Source: Streptosporangiales bacterium (GTDB taxonomy: Bacteria > Actinomycetota > Actinomycetes > Streptosporangiales > WHST01). From it: DNA of 45,368 nt. Where the stretch lies: contig WHST01000044.1 in NCBI GenBank assembly GCA_009379955.1, positions 1 through 45,368 of the forward strand, written 5' to 3'. The notes under the pieces are model-generated. The model saw only the letters and a list, made by a program, of their open reading frames with translations, ran no database searches and was not told where the DNA came from. The position numbers were made by a program, and so were the translations under genes. This document shows positions 32,146 through 40,084 of the stretch, piece by piece (position 1 is the stretch's first letter; every line of letters starts with the position of its first letter).

Positions 32146-32992
32146 CATCGCGAACGACCCCACCATCCGTGGCGGGCCCAGCAGGGTGTTCGCCTACGTC
32201 CTCGTCGGCGGCATGGTCGTAGCAGCTGTGCTGCCGCTCGCGTGGCTCGTGCTCCTCAGCGTGACGCCACAGAGTGTCATCAACCGGCGCACACCGGCCG
32301 TCTTCTTCGAGCCGACGCTGGCGCACTTCCGTGAGATCCTCGCCGGACAACGCTCGACGATCGTGCTCTCCCTGGCCAACTCGCTCATCGTCAGCGTCGT
32401 GTCCACTGTCGTGGCGGTGGTCCTGGCCGCGTTGTGTGCCTATGGACTGGCGAGGCTTCGACCGCCCGGGCACCGTTTCATCAGCCTGCTCATCCTCGCG
32501 GGGCGCCTGCTGCCGCCCGTCGCACTCATGGTGCCGATGTACATCGCCGCGACTCAGACCGGCCTGTTCGACACACGCACCGCACTCATCATTCCCTACA
32601 TCGCCCTGAGCCTTCCACTGGCGACGTGGATGCTCCAGGGATTCTTCATGGACCTGCCCAGGGAGCTGGAGGAGGCCGCACTCATCGACGGCTGCAATCG
32701 GCTGACGGCGTTCGTCAGGGTGATCCTCCCTCTCGCCGGGCCCGGTATCGCGGCGGCGAGCATCTTCTCGTTCATCCTGGCGTGGAACGACATGGCGATC
32801 GCACTCACCCTGACGTTGACCGACGCGGTCACCCTGCCTCCGTTCGTCTCTCAGGTCAGAGCCGAGGAGGGAATCATGTGGGGTCAGCTGGGTGCCATCA
32901 CCGTCTTCATCATGGCGCCCGTTCTCCTCCTCTCCTTCCTCGTCCAGCGATGGATCGTCGGTGGGCTCACCGGCGGCGCCACGAAGGGGTGA
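32129..32992 (+). CDS. Sugar ABC permease, MalG/UgpE-like
   Basis: A 287-residue permease with six membrane segments. The EAA loop reads LPRELEEAALIDGCNRLTAF, then VRVILPLAGPGIAAAS. SVVSTVVAVVLAALCAYGLAR is also typical. The GTG start overlaps the preceding gene by 17 bases. No ABC ATPase gene follows: CUT1 systems of actinobacteria often share one MsmK/MsiK-type ATPase encoded elsewhere, and that is the likely case here. Together with the binding protein and the first permease it forms the uptake arm of the uronate locus. Confidence 0.93.
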   Translation: MSRSTDIANDPTIRGGPSRVFAYVLVGGMVVAAVLPLAWLVLLSVTPQSVINRRTPAVFFEPTLAHFREILAGQRSTIVLSLANSLIVSVVSTVVAVVLAALCAYGLARLRPPGHRFISLLILAGRLLPPVALMVPMYIAATQTGLFDTRTALIIPYIALSLPLATWMLQGFFMDLPRELEEAALIDGCNRLTAFVRVILPLAGPGIAAASIFSFILAWNDMAIALTLTLTDAVTLPPFVSQVRAEEGIMWGQLGAITVFIMAPVLLLSFLVQRWIVGGLTGGATKG

Positions 32993-33049
32993 TGCGAGCA
33001 GAGCAGGGCTCCGGGACGGTAGGCAACGGCCAGCACGAAGGGAACCGAA

Positions 33050-34702
33050 GTGCAGAACTATGAGACGCGTGCGCTCGAGATCCACAGCGACCTGATGTGG
33101 CGGGAGGAGGAGATCCGCCACGCGCTCGATCTCATCGAGAGATACGAGATGAACGCGCTCATCCTGCACGAACCCGACCTGCTCAACCGGATGACCTATC
33201 CGCGTCGCTACTTCACGCCCAACTCCGCCTGGGGTGCGGCTCCGCCTCGACGCGGCGAGAATCTCATCCTCAACACCACGGCCTACATGCGCAACGTGAT
33301 GGCACAGTGTCGTCGACGCGGCATCGACTTCTTCCTGAACCTCAAGGAGCTGGCGTTTCCTGACGAGTTCATGGAGATCGCTCCGGACGTGATCGTCGAC
33401 GGGAAGGTGTGCCCCACCCATCCCGCATGGGCCGAGCTCATCGACGCCAGGTACACCGACCTCTGCGAGGATTATCCCGACCTCGCCGGCGTGATCGTCA
33501 GTGTCGGCAGCCCCGAGGGTCGCGCCACTCTCTCCTCACGAAAGTGCGGCTGCGAGCGCTGTGCCGGCACCGATGCCGCCGAGTGGTACCGATGGATCAC
33601 CGAAGGCCTCTCCCGCCCACTCGCCAAGGCGGGTAAGAGGCTCGTCGTCCGCGAGTTCTCGTACCTTCCCGCGGATCAGGACGCGGTCGTGGCAGGACTC
33701 GCCGATCTGCCCGCGGACATCGAGTTCGCAGTGAAGCCCTACGCCAGGGACTACTACCCCACCTATCCGGACAACCCGGCGCTCGCCGCGCTGCCGGAGC
33801 GCCGTCGGTGGCTGGAGTACGACGTGAACGGGCAGTACTTCGGCTGGGGAGTGTTCCCCTGCCCCGTCGTCGACGACCTGCGTCATCGGCTCACCCGCGG
33901 GCTCGAGGTCGGTGCGACGGCCGTGCTGCTGCGGACCGACTGGGAACGAATCAACGACCTCACCGCGCTCCACAACGTCAACGGCCTCAATCTCGCCGCG
34001 GGCGCCCTCCTCGCGCGGCACCCAGAGACTTCACCGGTCGACGCACTCGCGCGCGCTCTGGAGCAGACGAACATCGTCGATCCCAGCGTCGATCCCGAGG
34101 TACGCCTGCAGGTCGCCACCACCCTGCTGGGTCTATGGCCGGTCGTGGAGAAGACGCTCTACATCCAGGGGTTCGTCTACAACGACTCCAGTCGCATCCC
34201 CAATGGCGTCGACCATGCGTGGTGGGTGTTCGCGGAGAACCACAATCTCGACGACTGGGACCCAGGCGCGGCCGCACGCATCGACGTCAGTGATCCCGAC
34301 GTCACCGCCGCGATGCTGACCGAGAAGGATCGGGGACGCGCCGACCTTCTCCGCCTGGTGGCCGAGATCAGGGACTGGATCACCCTGGGAGTCCTGCGGA
34401 TCCCCGACGTGTACCGGCTCGGCGACGTCGCCGGTTTCATGGCGACCTACATCGAGGAGTTCGTCGCCAGCGGAAAGATCACCATCCTGGTGCGGGCCGC
34501 TCAGCGTCGAGACGGAGGGATCACCGGCCAGGAACGGGAGTCCCTCGCGGCCGAGACCACCGTGCTTCGCGACGTCATGGCACGGACGGAGCGACAGCGG
34601 ACGGTCGGTGCCCACACGCACCACGTCGGGCAGCTCCTCGACACCGCACGGATGGAACGGATGATCGCAGATGCCGAGCAGGTGCTCGCGGAGGAGAAAT
34701 GA
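33050..34702 (+). CDS. Predicted GH67-like (alpha-glucuronidase-related) protein, paralogue 1
   Basis: A 550-residue protein without signal peptide, so intracellular. I do not recognise it as a named family. Several stretches line up with GH67 alpha-glucuronidases as I remember them: CPTHPAWAELIDARY with PDLAGVIVSVGSPEG (Glu156, cf. SEG carrying the acid), VKPYARDYYP (Asp234, cf. VKNGPIDFQP) and WLEYDVNGQYFGWG (Glu256, cf. EFQITQEYLG), then a DWERI...NGLNLAAG segment. It adds a Cys motif C-x-C-x2-C (166/168/171) not typical of GH67, perhaps a metal site. It begins 57 bases after the sugar permease and overlaps its paralogue by four bases. The fold call is inference; DUF4838-type glycosidase-like proteins are an alternative. 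Confidence 0.8.
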   Translation: MQNYETRALEIHSDLMWREEEIRHALDLIERYEMNALILHEPDLLNRMTYPRRYFTPNSAWGAAPPRRGENLILNTTAYMRNVMAQCRRRGIDFFLNLKELAFPDEFMEIAPDVIVDGKVCPTHPAWAELIDARYTDLCEDYPDLAGVIVSVGSPEGRATLSSRKCGCERCAGTDAAEWYRWITEGLSRPLAKAGKRLVVREFSYLPADQDAVVAGLADLPADIEFAVKPYARDYYPTYPDNPALAALPERRRWLEYDVNGQYFGWGVFPCPVVDDLRHRLTRGLEVGATAVLLRTDWERINDLTALHNVNGLNLAAGALLARHPETSPVDALARALEQTNIVDPSVDPEVRLQVATTLLGLWPVVEKTLYIQGFVYNDSSRIPNGVDHAWWVFAENHNLDDWDPGAAARIDVSDPDVTAAMLTEKDRGRADLLRLVAEIRDWITLGVLRIPDVYRLGDVAGFMATYIEEFVASGKITILVRAAQRRDGGITGQERESLAAETTVLRDVMARTERQRTVGAHTHHVGQLLDTARMERMIADAEQVLAEEK

Positions 34703-36369
34703 AGACCCGCGCGCTCGAGCTGCATGCCAGTAGCAACATCTGGAACCCGGATGGCCTGATCGAGGTCCTCGATCTCATGGCCGACATAGATCTCAACACC
34801 CTGGTCATTCACGAGATCGGCATCATGGAACGTCTGGTCTATCCGGGCAGGTTCTTCGGTGCCGGCGACGAGCCGGGCATCCACCACCGCTACCGCAGCA
34901 CGTTCCGGGACCTCTACCGGCTCGACCCGGTCAGGAGGTCGCGGCCGTACCAGCACCTCTCCTTCATGCGCTGGCTTGCCCGCCGCGCCGCGGAACGGGG
35001 AATCGCGCTCTTCCTCAACAACAAGGAGCTGTCGTATCCCGACTCCCTGTTCCGGCTGCGCCCGGACCTCATGGTCGACGGTTCACCCTGTCCCACCGCA
35101 CCGGGGTGGATCGAGTTCCTCGAGACCAAGTACGACGAGCTGTTCACCGACTTTCCCGAGCTCGCCGGGACGATCACCTCTCCCGGCACCGGGGAGAGCC
35201 GGCTGTCCTTCTCGGCCGGATGGTGCTCGTGCGACCGCTGCGGACGTACCGACCCCTCTGATTGGTATGCAACGGTCATCGACGCGATACACAAGGTCGC
35301 CACGCGGCACGCGAAGACGTTGGTGGTACGCGACTTCGTCTTCACGCGCTCGTCGCAGGATGCACTCGCCGACGGCCTGCGCGGGTCGTCCGACGACATC
35401 GTCATCTGCCTCAAGAACACGCCGCACGACTACTATCCGACCTTTCCCGACAATCCCAGGATCGGCGAGATGGGCGCACACCCCCAGTGGGTCGAGCTCG
35501 ATGCCATGGGGCAGTACTTCGGTTGGGGCATCGCTCCGGCGATCATGACCGAGGACATCCGGCGCAGGCTCGATCACGCCCGTGCCAACGGAGTGGACGG
35601 CGTGTTGGTGCGGATCGACTGGGAAGGACTCGAAGGACACAGCGCGCTTCGAACGTTCAACGCGCTCAACATCCACGCCGCCGCCGCCCTCGCTGCCGAT
35701 CCGAGCACGCCCACCGACCTCATCTACCGATCCTGGGCGACGTACAGCCGGGCCGTCCACGAGGACGCGACGCCCGAGGTCGCCGACGGTGCGAGGGCAT
35801 GGCTGCGGGACCTGCTCGAACGGACCTGGCCGGTGACCGCCAAGACCCTCTACGCACATGACTGCGTCTTCAGCGATTCGAGCCAGTTCCCGGTCTCCAT
35901 CGATCACGCCTTCTGGCTCGCCGAGGAGAAGAACAGCCTCCGCGACTGGGATCCCTCCAAGGAGAACGCGCTCTCACCGGACCCCGGCAACATCGAGCGC
36001 CTCCTCGAGGAGAAGCGGCAGGCCGTCCGCGACGTCGCGGACCTCGCCGCCAGAGCCGACGAGGGCCATCCCGGTCTGAACGTGGACTGGCATGCCGAGC
36101 TCCGACGGCGCTTCCGCGTCTTCCAGGAGTACGTCGGCGCCTTCGAGCTCGCCGCGCGGGCCGTCTTCACTGGACGTCATGTCCGGGACGCCGATGACAT
36201 CGACCCTCACCTTCTCGCGGAGGCGCGTGCCGCGGTGCGCGAGATGCGGGAGGTCGTCGACCGCCTCCGGCGCGACGGTCTTGCCGACTGGCACCCCGCC
36301 GCCGCCGTCCTCAGCGCCGACCGTCTCGAATGCCTGAGGGAGGACGTGGCCAAGGCGATCGACCGGTGA
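34699..36369 (+). CDS. Predicted GH67-like (alpha-glucuronidase-related) protein, paralogue 2
   Basis: A 556-residue intracellular paralogue of the preceding protein, collinear over the full length. Shared landmarks are LFLNNKELSYPD, the CPTAPGWIEF helix with PELAGTITSPGTGES (Glu166), the Cys motif C-x-C-x2-C (176/178/181), LKNTPHDYYPTFPDNP (Asp244) and WVELDAMGQYFGWG (Glu266). The same three acidic positions are kept, so both copies look potentially catalytic, but the loops around the first acid differ. A heterodimer or two hydrolases with different linkages are possible. ATG at 34699 overlaps the previous stop (ATGA). It ends the LacI-controlled operon. No signal peptide. Confidence 0.8.
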   Translation: MKTRALELHASSNIWNPDGLIEVLDLMADIDLNTLVIHEIGIMERLVYPGRFFGAGDEPGIHHRYRSTFRDLYRLDPVRRSRPYQHLSFMRWLARRAAERGIALFLNNKELSYPDSLFRLRPDLMVDGSPCPTAPGWIEFLETKYDELFTDFPELAGTITSPGTGESRLSFSAGWCSCDRCGRTDPSDWYATVIDAIHKVATRHAKTLVVRDFVFTRSSQDALADGLRGSSDDIVICLKNTPHDYYPTFPDNPRIGEMGAHPQWVELDAMGQYFGWGIAPAIMTEDIRRRLDHARANGVDGVLVRIDWEGLEGHSALRTFNALNIHAAAALAADPSTPTDLIYRSWATYSRAVHEDATPEVADGARAWLRDLLERTWPVTAKTLYAHDCVFSDSSQFPVSIDHAFWLAEEKNSLRDWDPSKENALSPDPGNIERLLEEKRQAVRDVADLAARADEGHPGLNVDWHAELRRRFRVFQEYVGAFELAARAVFTGRHVRDADDIDPHLLAEARAAVREMREVVDRLRRDGLADWHPAAAVLSADRLECLREDVAKAIDR

Positions 36370-36424
36370 CAGGCGGTTCCCGACACCGAGTCGCTGTCGC
36401 ACGAGATCATGCTCGGGGTCTTGC

Positions 36425-36457
36425 ATAGACAACTGAATACTAATTACTGTTGCCTAT
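36425..36457. promoter_or_regulatory. Imperfect inverted repeat in an AT-rich patch upstream of the second ABC operon
   Basis: ATAGACAACTG (36425-36435) and CTGTTGCCTAT (36447-36457) pair at nine of eleven positions around an AT-rich 11-base centre containing TACTAAT. It is one of the few AT-rich patches in the window and lies about 100 bases before the binding-protein ATG at 36559. A dimeric regulator operator overlapping the promoter is likely. The sub-motif TTG-N6-CAA at 36421-36432 recalls GntR/FadR-type sites, but no such regulator is in the window. Confidence 0.5.
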
Positions 36458-36558
36458 CAGCGGTCCAGGCGCCTGGGGACGAAACCTCGACCGACTGTGT
36501 ACGCCCGCAGGCACGGTGATGTGAAGACCGAGGAGTCCGACATGGGACCACGACCGTC

Positions 36559-37599
36559 ATGAGGGCAGCCGGCCACGAGTCACAGCTCACTCGGCGTCAG
36601 TTCGCGCAGATCACGGGCGTGGCGGGCGTGGGTCTGCTCGCCGGGGCCTGCGGAGGGTCCGGTGGAGGAAACGGCAAGCTTCCCACCGTGCACATCCAGG
36701 CCCTCGACGGCGGGATGTCGGCGCTCTCGCTCCGGGTGATCGAGGAGGAGGGCTTCGACGAGGCGCACGGGTTCAAGGGCGACTTCCAGTATGTCTCGGC
36801 GGATGCGTCGGCCCAGAACTTCCTCGGCCACGAGAGCGACGTCGCGTTCGACATCGGCCCGCCCGACATCGGCGTGATGAAGAGCAAGGGCAACGACGTC
36901 GTCATGTTCTCGGGCAACACCAAGAACCATCTCCGGATCATCACCCGTGCCGACGCCCCGTTCGAGTCGATCGACGATCTGGTGGGTCGCAAGGTCGGCC
37001 ACTACGGCGACGACTCCACCGGCACGCTGTCGCTCTCGATGCTGCTCGATCAGTATCACGACGGACTGAGCTTTCAGAAGGACTTCCGCCTGGTACTGGC
37101 GGCACCCGCGGCCCTGGTGCCCCTGCTCGCCTCCGACCAGGTCGACGCGATCCTGAACTTCGAGCCCAACATCAGTCGAGCCACCCAGACCGTGAAGGGC
37201 GGCATCAAGGAGGTCTACGACCTTGGCGCGGAGTGGGAACGACACACCGGTGGCACCCTCTGGACGACGACGGTCGGCGCGTTCCGCGGCTGGCTGACGA
37301 AGAACCCCCGGCTCGCGAAGGCCGTGCTCGCCGCGTGGGGCGACGCGGCGAAGGTCCTGAACGCCGATCCGGGCAAGATCGTCGCCGACCGCGCATACAA
37401 CGATCTGCTGGGTCTCCGTGGTAAGGGGCTCGAGACGTTCACGACCTACCTCGAGAAGCGCAAACTGTTCACCACCGGCCTCACGCCAGAAGAGGCGAGC
37501 AACATCGGAACCTTCCTCGAGCTGATGGCGAAGCAAGGCACCCTGTTCGACAAGGCACCCCGGCATGTGGCCGAGCCACTCGACTCGCTCCTGAAGTAG
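36559..37599 (+). CDS. ABC substrate-binding lipoprotein, SsuA/TauA/NMT1-like
   Basis: A 346-residue receptor. The N terminus carries a twin-arginine motif (TRRQF, R12-R13) and a lipobox LAGAC (C31), indicating a Tat-exported lipoprotein. The mature part follows the SsuA/ThiY/NMT1 class: GGMSALSLRVIEEEGFDEAHG, DVAFDIGPPDIGVM, DDLVGRKVGHYGDDSTGTL and VDAILNFEPNI. Relatives bind sulfonates, nitrate, thiamine precursors or aromatic carboxylates. The enzymes encoded downstream favour an aromatic or heteroaromatic acid. First gene of the operon reaching to 45118. The ribosome-binding site at 36559 is weak. Confidence 0.92.
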   Translation: MRAAGHESQLTRRQFAQITGVAGVGLLAGACGGSGGGNGKLPTVHIQALDGGMSALSLRVIEEEGFDEAHGFKGDFQYVSADASAQNFLGHESDVAFDIGPPDIGVMKSKGNDVVMFSGNTKNHLRIITRADAPFESIDDLVGRKVGHYGDDSTGTLSLSMLLDQYHDGLSFQKDFRLVLAAPAALVPLLASDQVDAILNFEPNISRATQTVKGGIKEVYDLGAEWERHTGGTLWTTTVGAFRGWLTKNPRLAKAVLAAWGDAAKVLNADPGKIVADRAYNDLLGLRGKGLETFTTYLEKRKLFTTGLTPEEASNIGTFLELMAKQGTLFDKAPRHVAEPLDSLLK

Positions 37600-37605
37600 A
37601 CGTCC

Positions 37606-38418
37606 ATGACCACCGACGCGAGGACGCAGGGCGGATGGTCGCGTTCGAAGGTCCTCCTCCGCGCGCTCCCGGTCGTGTCCGTGCTCGTCATGGTCCTGCT
37701 CTGGACCGTCGTCTACCGGTTCACGGTCTTTCTGCCGTCACCGAGCGAGGTCACGTCGGCGGCCATCGAGATCGTGAGCGATCCCGCCACCTACGGCCCC
37801 GTGTTGAGCTCCCTGGTCCGCCTGGTCATCGGCATCGGTGTCGGCATGATTGCGGCACTCCTGCTCTGTCTCGCGGGAATGCGCAGCAGCTTCGTGCAGG
37901 CGATGGTCAGAACATACGTCCGGATCGCCATCGTGGTGCCGAGCCTGTTGCTCGCACTCCTCGGCCTGGTGATCCTCGGCACCACGACCTGGAGCGCCGT
38001 CCTCATCGTCGCGGTGCTCGTGTTCCCGTTCGCCGCGGTACCGATGCAGGACGGGCTCCGGTCGTTGGAGGGCGCCCATCTGGAGGCCGCGCACGTCTAC
38101 CGGTTCGGCCGGGCCAGGACGATACGCCACGTCGTCCTGCCGCACATGGCTCCGTACGTCTTCTCGGCCATTCGCAACTCGCACGCGCTCGGGTGGAAGG
38201 TGCTCATCGTCGCCGAGATCTTCGCGGTGCGATCAGGGATAGGTCACGAGTTCCAGAGAGCGTTCGACCTGTTCGACATCGCTCGCGTCGCCGTCTGGTT
38301 GATCGTCTTCCTCGCCATCATCGCCGTCATCGAGTACGGCGTTCTCGAGATCGTCGAGCGACGGGTCTTCCGATGGCGACCGGGCAAGCACCGCGAGCAG
38401 CTCGTTGCGGCCGGCTGA
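37606..38418 (+). CDS. ABC permease, SsuC/TauC-like, subunit 1
   Basis: A 270-residue permease with about six membrane segments. LPSPSEVTSAAIEIVSD at the outer face and the cytoplasmic EAA loop SLEGAHLEAAHVYRFGRART, then IRHVVLPHMAPYVFSAI, are diagnostic for the BPD permease group of sulfonate, nitrate and aromatic acid importers. The sequence HALGWKVLIVAEIFAVRSGIG also fits. It starts six bases after the binding-protein gene. A second, different permease follows the ATPase gene, so the transmembrane part is probably a heterodimer. Confidence 0.92.
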   Translation: MTTDARTQGGWSRSKVLLRALPVVSVLVMVLLWTVVYRFTVFLPSPSEVTSAAIEIVSDPATYGPVLSSLVRLVIGIGVGMIAALLLCLAGMRSSFVQAMVRTYVRIAIVVPSLLLALLGLVILGTTTWSAVLIVAVLVFPFAAVPMQDGLRSLEGAHLEAAHVYRFGRARTIRHVVLPHMAPYVFSAIRNSHALGWKVLIVAEIFAVRSGIGHEFQRAFDLFDIARVAVWLIVFLAIIAVIEYGVLEIVERRVFRWRPGKHREQLVAAG

Positions 38419-38450
38419 CGACAACGTGCGCGACCACTCGGGACGGGAAC

Positions 38451-39245
38451 ATGTCTGAGAAATACGTCGAGGTCCACAACCTGACAACGTGGTATGACCC
38501 GGCTGTGCCCATCCTCGAGGACGTCAGCTTCGAGATCGGCAGCGGAGAGTTCATCTGCGTACTCGGGCCCAGTGGGTGCGGCAAGTCCACGCTGCTGGCC
38601 ACGCTCAGTGGCCTGAAGCCTCCGCAGGCCGGACGCATCCTCGTCGACGGCGAGGACATCTACGACCGGCAGGCATCGCTTCCCCGTCTCGGTTACGTCT
38701 TCCAGGACCACAGACTCCTGCCGTGGCGCACCGTCTCGCAGAACATCTCGCTCGCGCTCGACGCCGCCGGCGTGGCATCCGAGGAGCACGAGGACATCAT
38801 CAGGACCTACCTCGACGCGCTCCAGATAGGTTCGTTCCACGACGCGTGGCCGCTGAACCTCAGTGGCGGTCAACGCCAGCGTGCCTCCATCGCCCGAGCC
38901 ATGGCGATCGATCCCGACTACCTGTTGATGGACGAGCCGTTCAGCACATTGGATGAGCTCACGGCGCGTGAGCTCCGCGACGAGCTGCTCAGGATCTGGG
39001 AGGCGTCGGGGAAGACGATCGTCTTCGTCACCCACTCGGTGCACGAGGCCATGTTCCTCGCCGACCGCATCTTCGTCCTCAGCACCTACCCCGGCCGCCT
39101 GTACCGGACGATCGACGTGAACGTGCCCCGCGTGCGCTCGCACGAGGACGTCGACCTCGCCAAGCTGGAGGCCAGCGTCATCGAAGACCTGCTCGTCGAG
39201 TGGGGGCAGAAGGGCGCCCCGGCCCCGGAACGGGAATCGACGTGA
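38451..39245 (+). CDS. ABC transporter ATPase, SsuB/TauB-like
   Basis: A 264-residue ATPase. Walker A GPSGCGKST, Q-loop VFQDHRLLPWRTV, signature LNLSGGQRQRASIARAM, Walker B YLLMDEPFSTLDE and H-loop VFVTHSVHEAMFLADR are all present. The Q-loop HRLLPW and the THSVHEA motif mark the nitrate/sulfonate/taurine subgroup. It drives the two flanking permeases. The ATG at 38451 follows a 32-base gap after permease 1. The next permease GTG overlaps its stop by four bases. Confidence 0.94.
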   Translation: MSEKYVEVHNLTTWYDPAVPILEDVSFEIGSGEFICVLGPSGCGKSTLLATLSGLKPPQAGRILVDGEDIYDRQASLPRLGYVFQDHRLLPWRTVSQNISLALDAAGVASEEHEDIIRTYLDALQIGSFHDAWPLNLSGGQRQRASIARAMAIDPDYLLMDEPFSTLDELTARELRDELLRIWEASGKTIVFVTHSVHEAMFLADRIFVLSTYPGRLYRTIDVNVPRVRSHEDVDLAKLEASVIEDLLVEWGQKGAPAPEREST

Positions 39246-40084
39246 GGACCACCGACGTGCGGGAGCGCGAAGCGGACCCGCCGAACGTGACGGTGCCCCG
39301 TCGCCGGGTGCGCGACCTCACCACCCGCCTGGTGCCACGCGACTCGTTGGCGGCGGTGGTCGCGGTCCTGTCGATCGTCGTCGCGTGGTACCTCGTCGCC
39401 GCGGCCGTACCGCGCCTTCCGGTACCGACCGAGACCCTGGGTGCGGCGGCCCGCATCCTCGCCGACCCGAGCTCCTACGTTGACGTGCTCTCGACGCTGC
39501 GGCGTGTCGCCATCGGCTTCGTCGCGAGCACGATCCTGGGAGTCGTCATCGGTGTGGCCATGGGCAGCTCACCGTGGTGGCAAGGGGTGCTCAAGCCGTG
39601 GGTGCTGGCCGCGCTGGCGGTCCCCGGGCCGGTCGCCATCATCTTCGCCACATTGCTCATCGGCATCTCGGAGCTGAGCGTCCTCATCGCCCTCGTGTTC
39701 ATCGTGACGCCGTACGCGTCGAACATCCTCGTCAGTGCCGTCGCCGGACGGGATCACTCGCTGGAGGAGATGGCGTACGTCTTCAAGTTCACGTCGATGA
39801 AGCGTTTCCGTCACGTGGTCCTGCCGCAGCTGCTGCCGGCACTGTTCGCGGCGATGCGCACGTCGTTCGCCCTCTCCTGGAAGCTGGTCGTCGTCATCGA
39901 GGCCGTCGGTGCGAGCCGCGGCATCGGGACACAGATCAGTCGCAGCTTCCGCCTGCTGGACGTCGCCTCGGGCATCGCCTGGGCCGCGCTGTTCGTGATC
40001 GTCATGTGGCTGATCGACGCGATCGGGTTCCAGCGAGTCGAACGACACCTGTACCGGTGGCGGTCAGGGACGAGGGTGGCATGA
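39242..40084 (+). CDS. ABC permease, SsuC/TauC-like, subunit 2
   Basis: A 280-residue permease with a charged cytoplasmic N terminus and about six membrane helices. EAA-loop: DHSLEEMAYVFKFTSMKR, then FRHVVLPQLLPALFAAM. SWKLVVVIEAVGASRGIG matches the same family as permease 1 but the two proteins are clearly different. The GTG at 39242 overlaps the ATPase stop and is preferred over an upstream in-frame start at 39200 within the ATPase gene. Its stop overlaps the molybdenum hydroxylase ATG by four bases, which ties transporter and enzyme production together. Confidence 0.92.
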   Translation: MRTTDVREREADPPNVTVPRRRVRDLTTRLVPRDSLAAVVAVLSIVVAWYLVAAAVPRLPVPTETLGAAARILADPSSYVDVLSTLRRVAIGFVASTILGVVIGVAMGSSPWWQGVLKPWVLAALAVPGPVAIIFATLLIGISELSVLIALVFIVTPYASNILVSAVAGRDHSLEEMAYVFKFTSMKRFRHVVLPQLLPALFAAMRTSFALSWKLVVVIEAVGASRGIGTQISRSFRLLDVASGIAWAALFVIVMWLIDAIGFQRVERHLYRWRSGTRVA

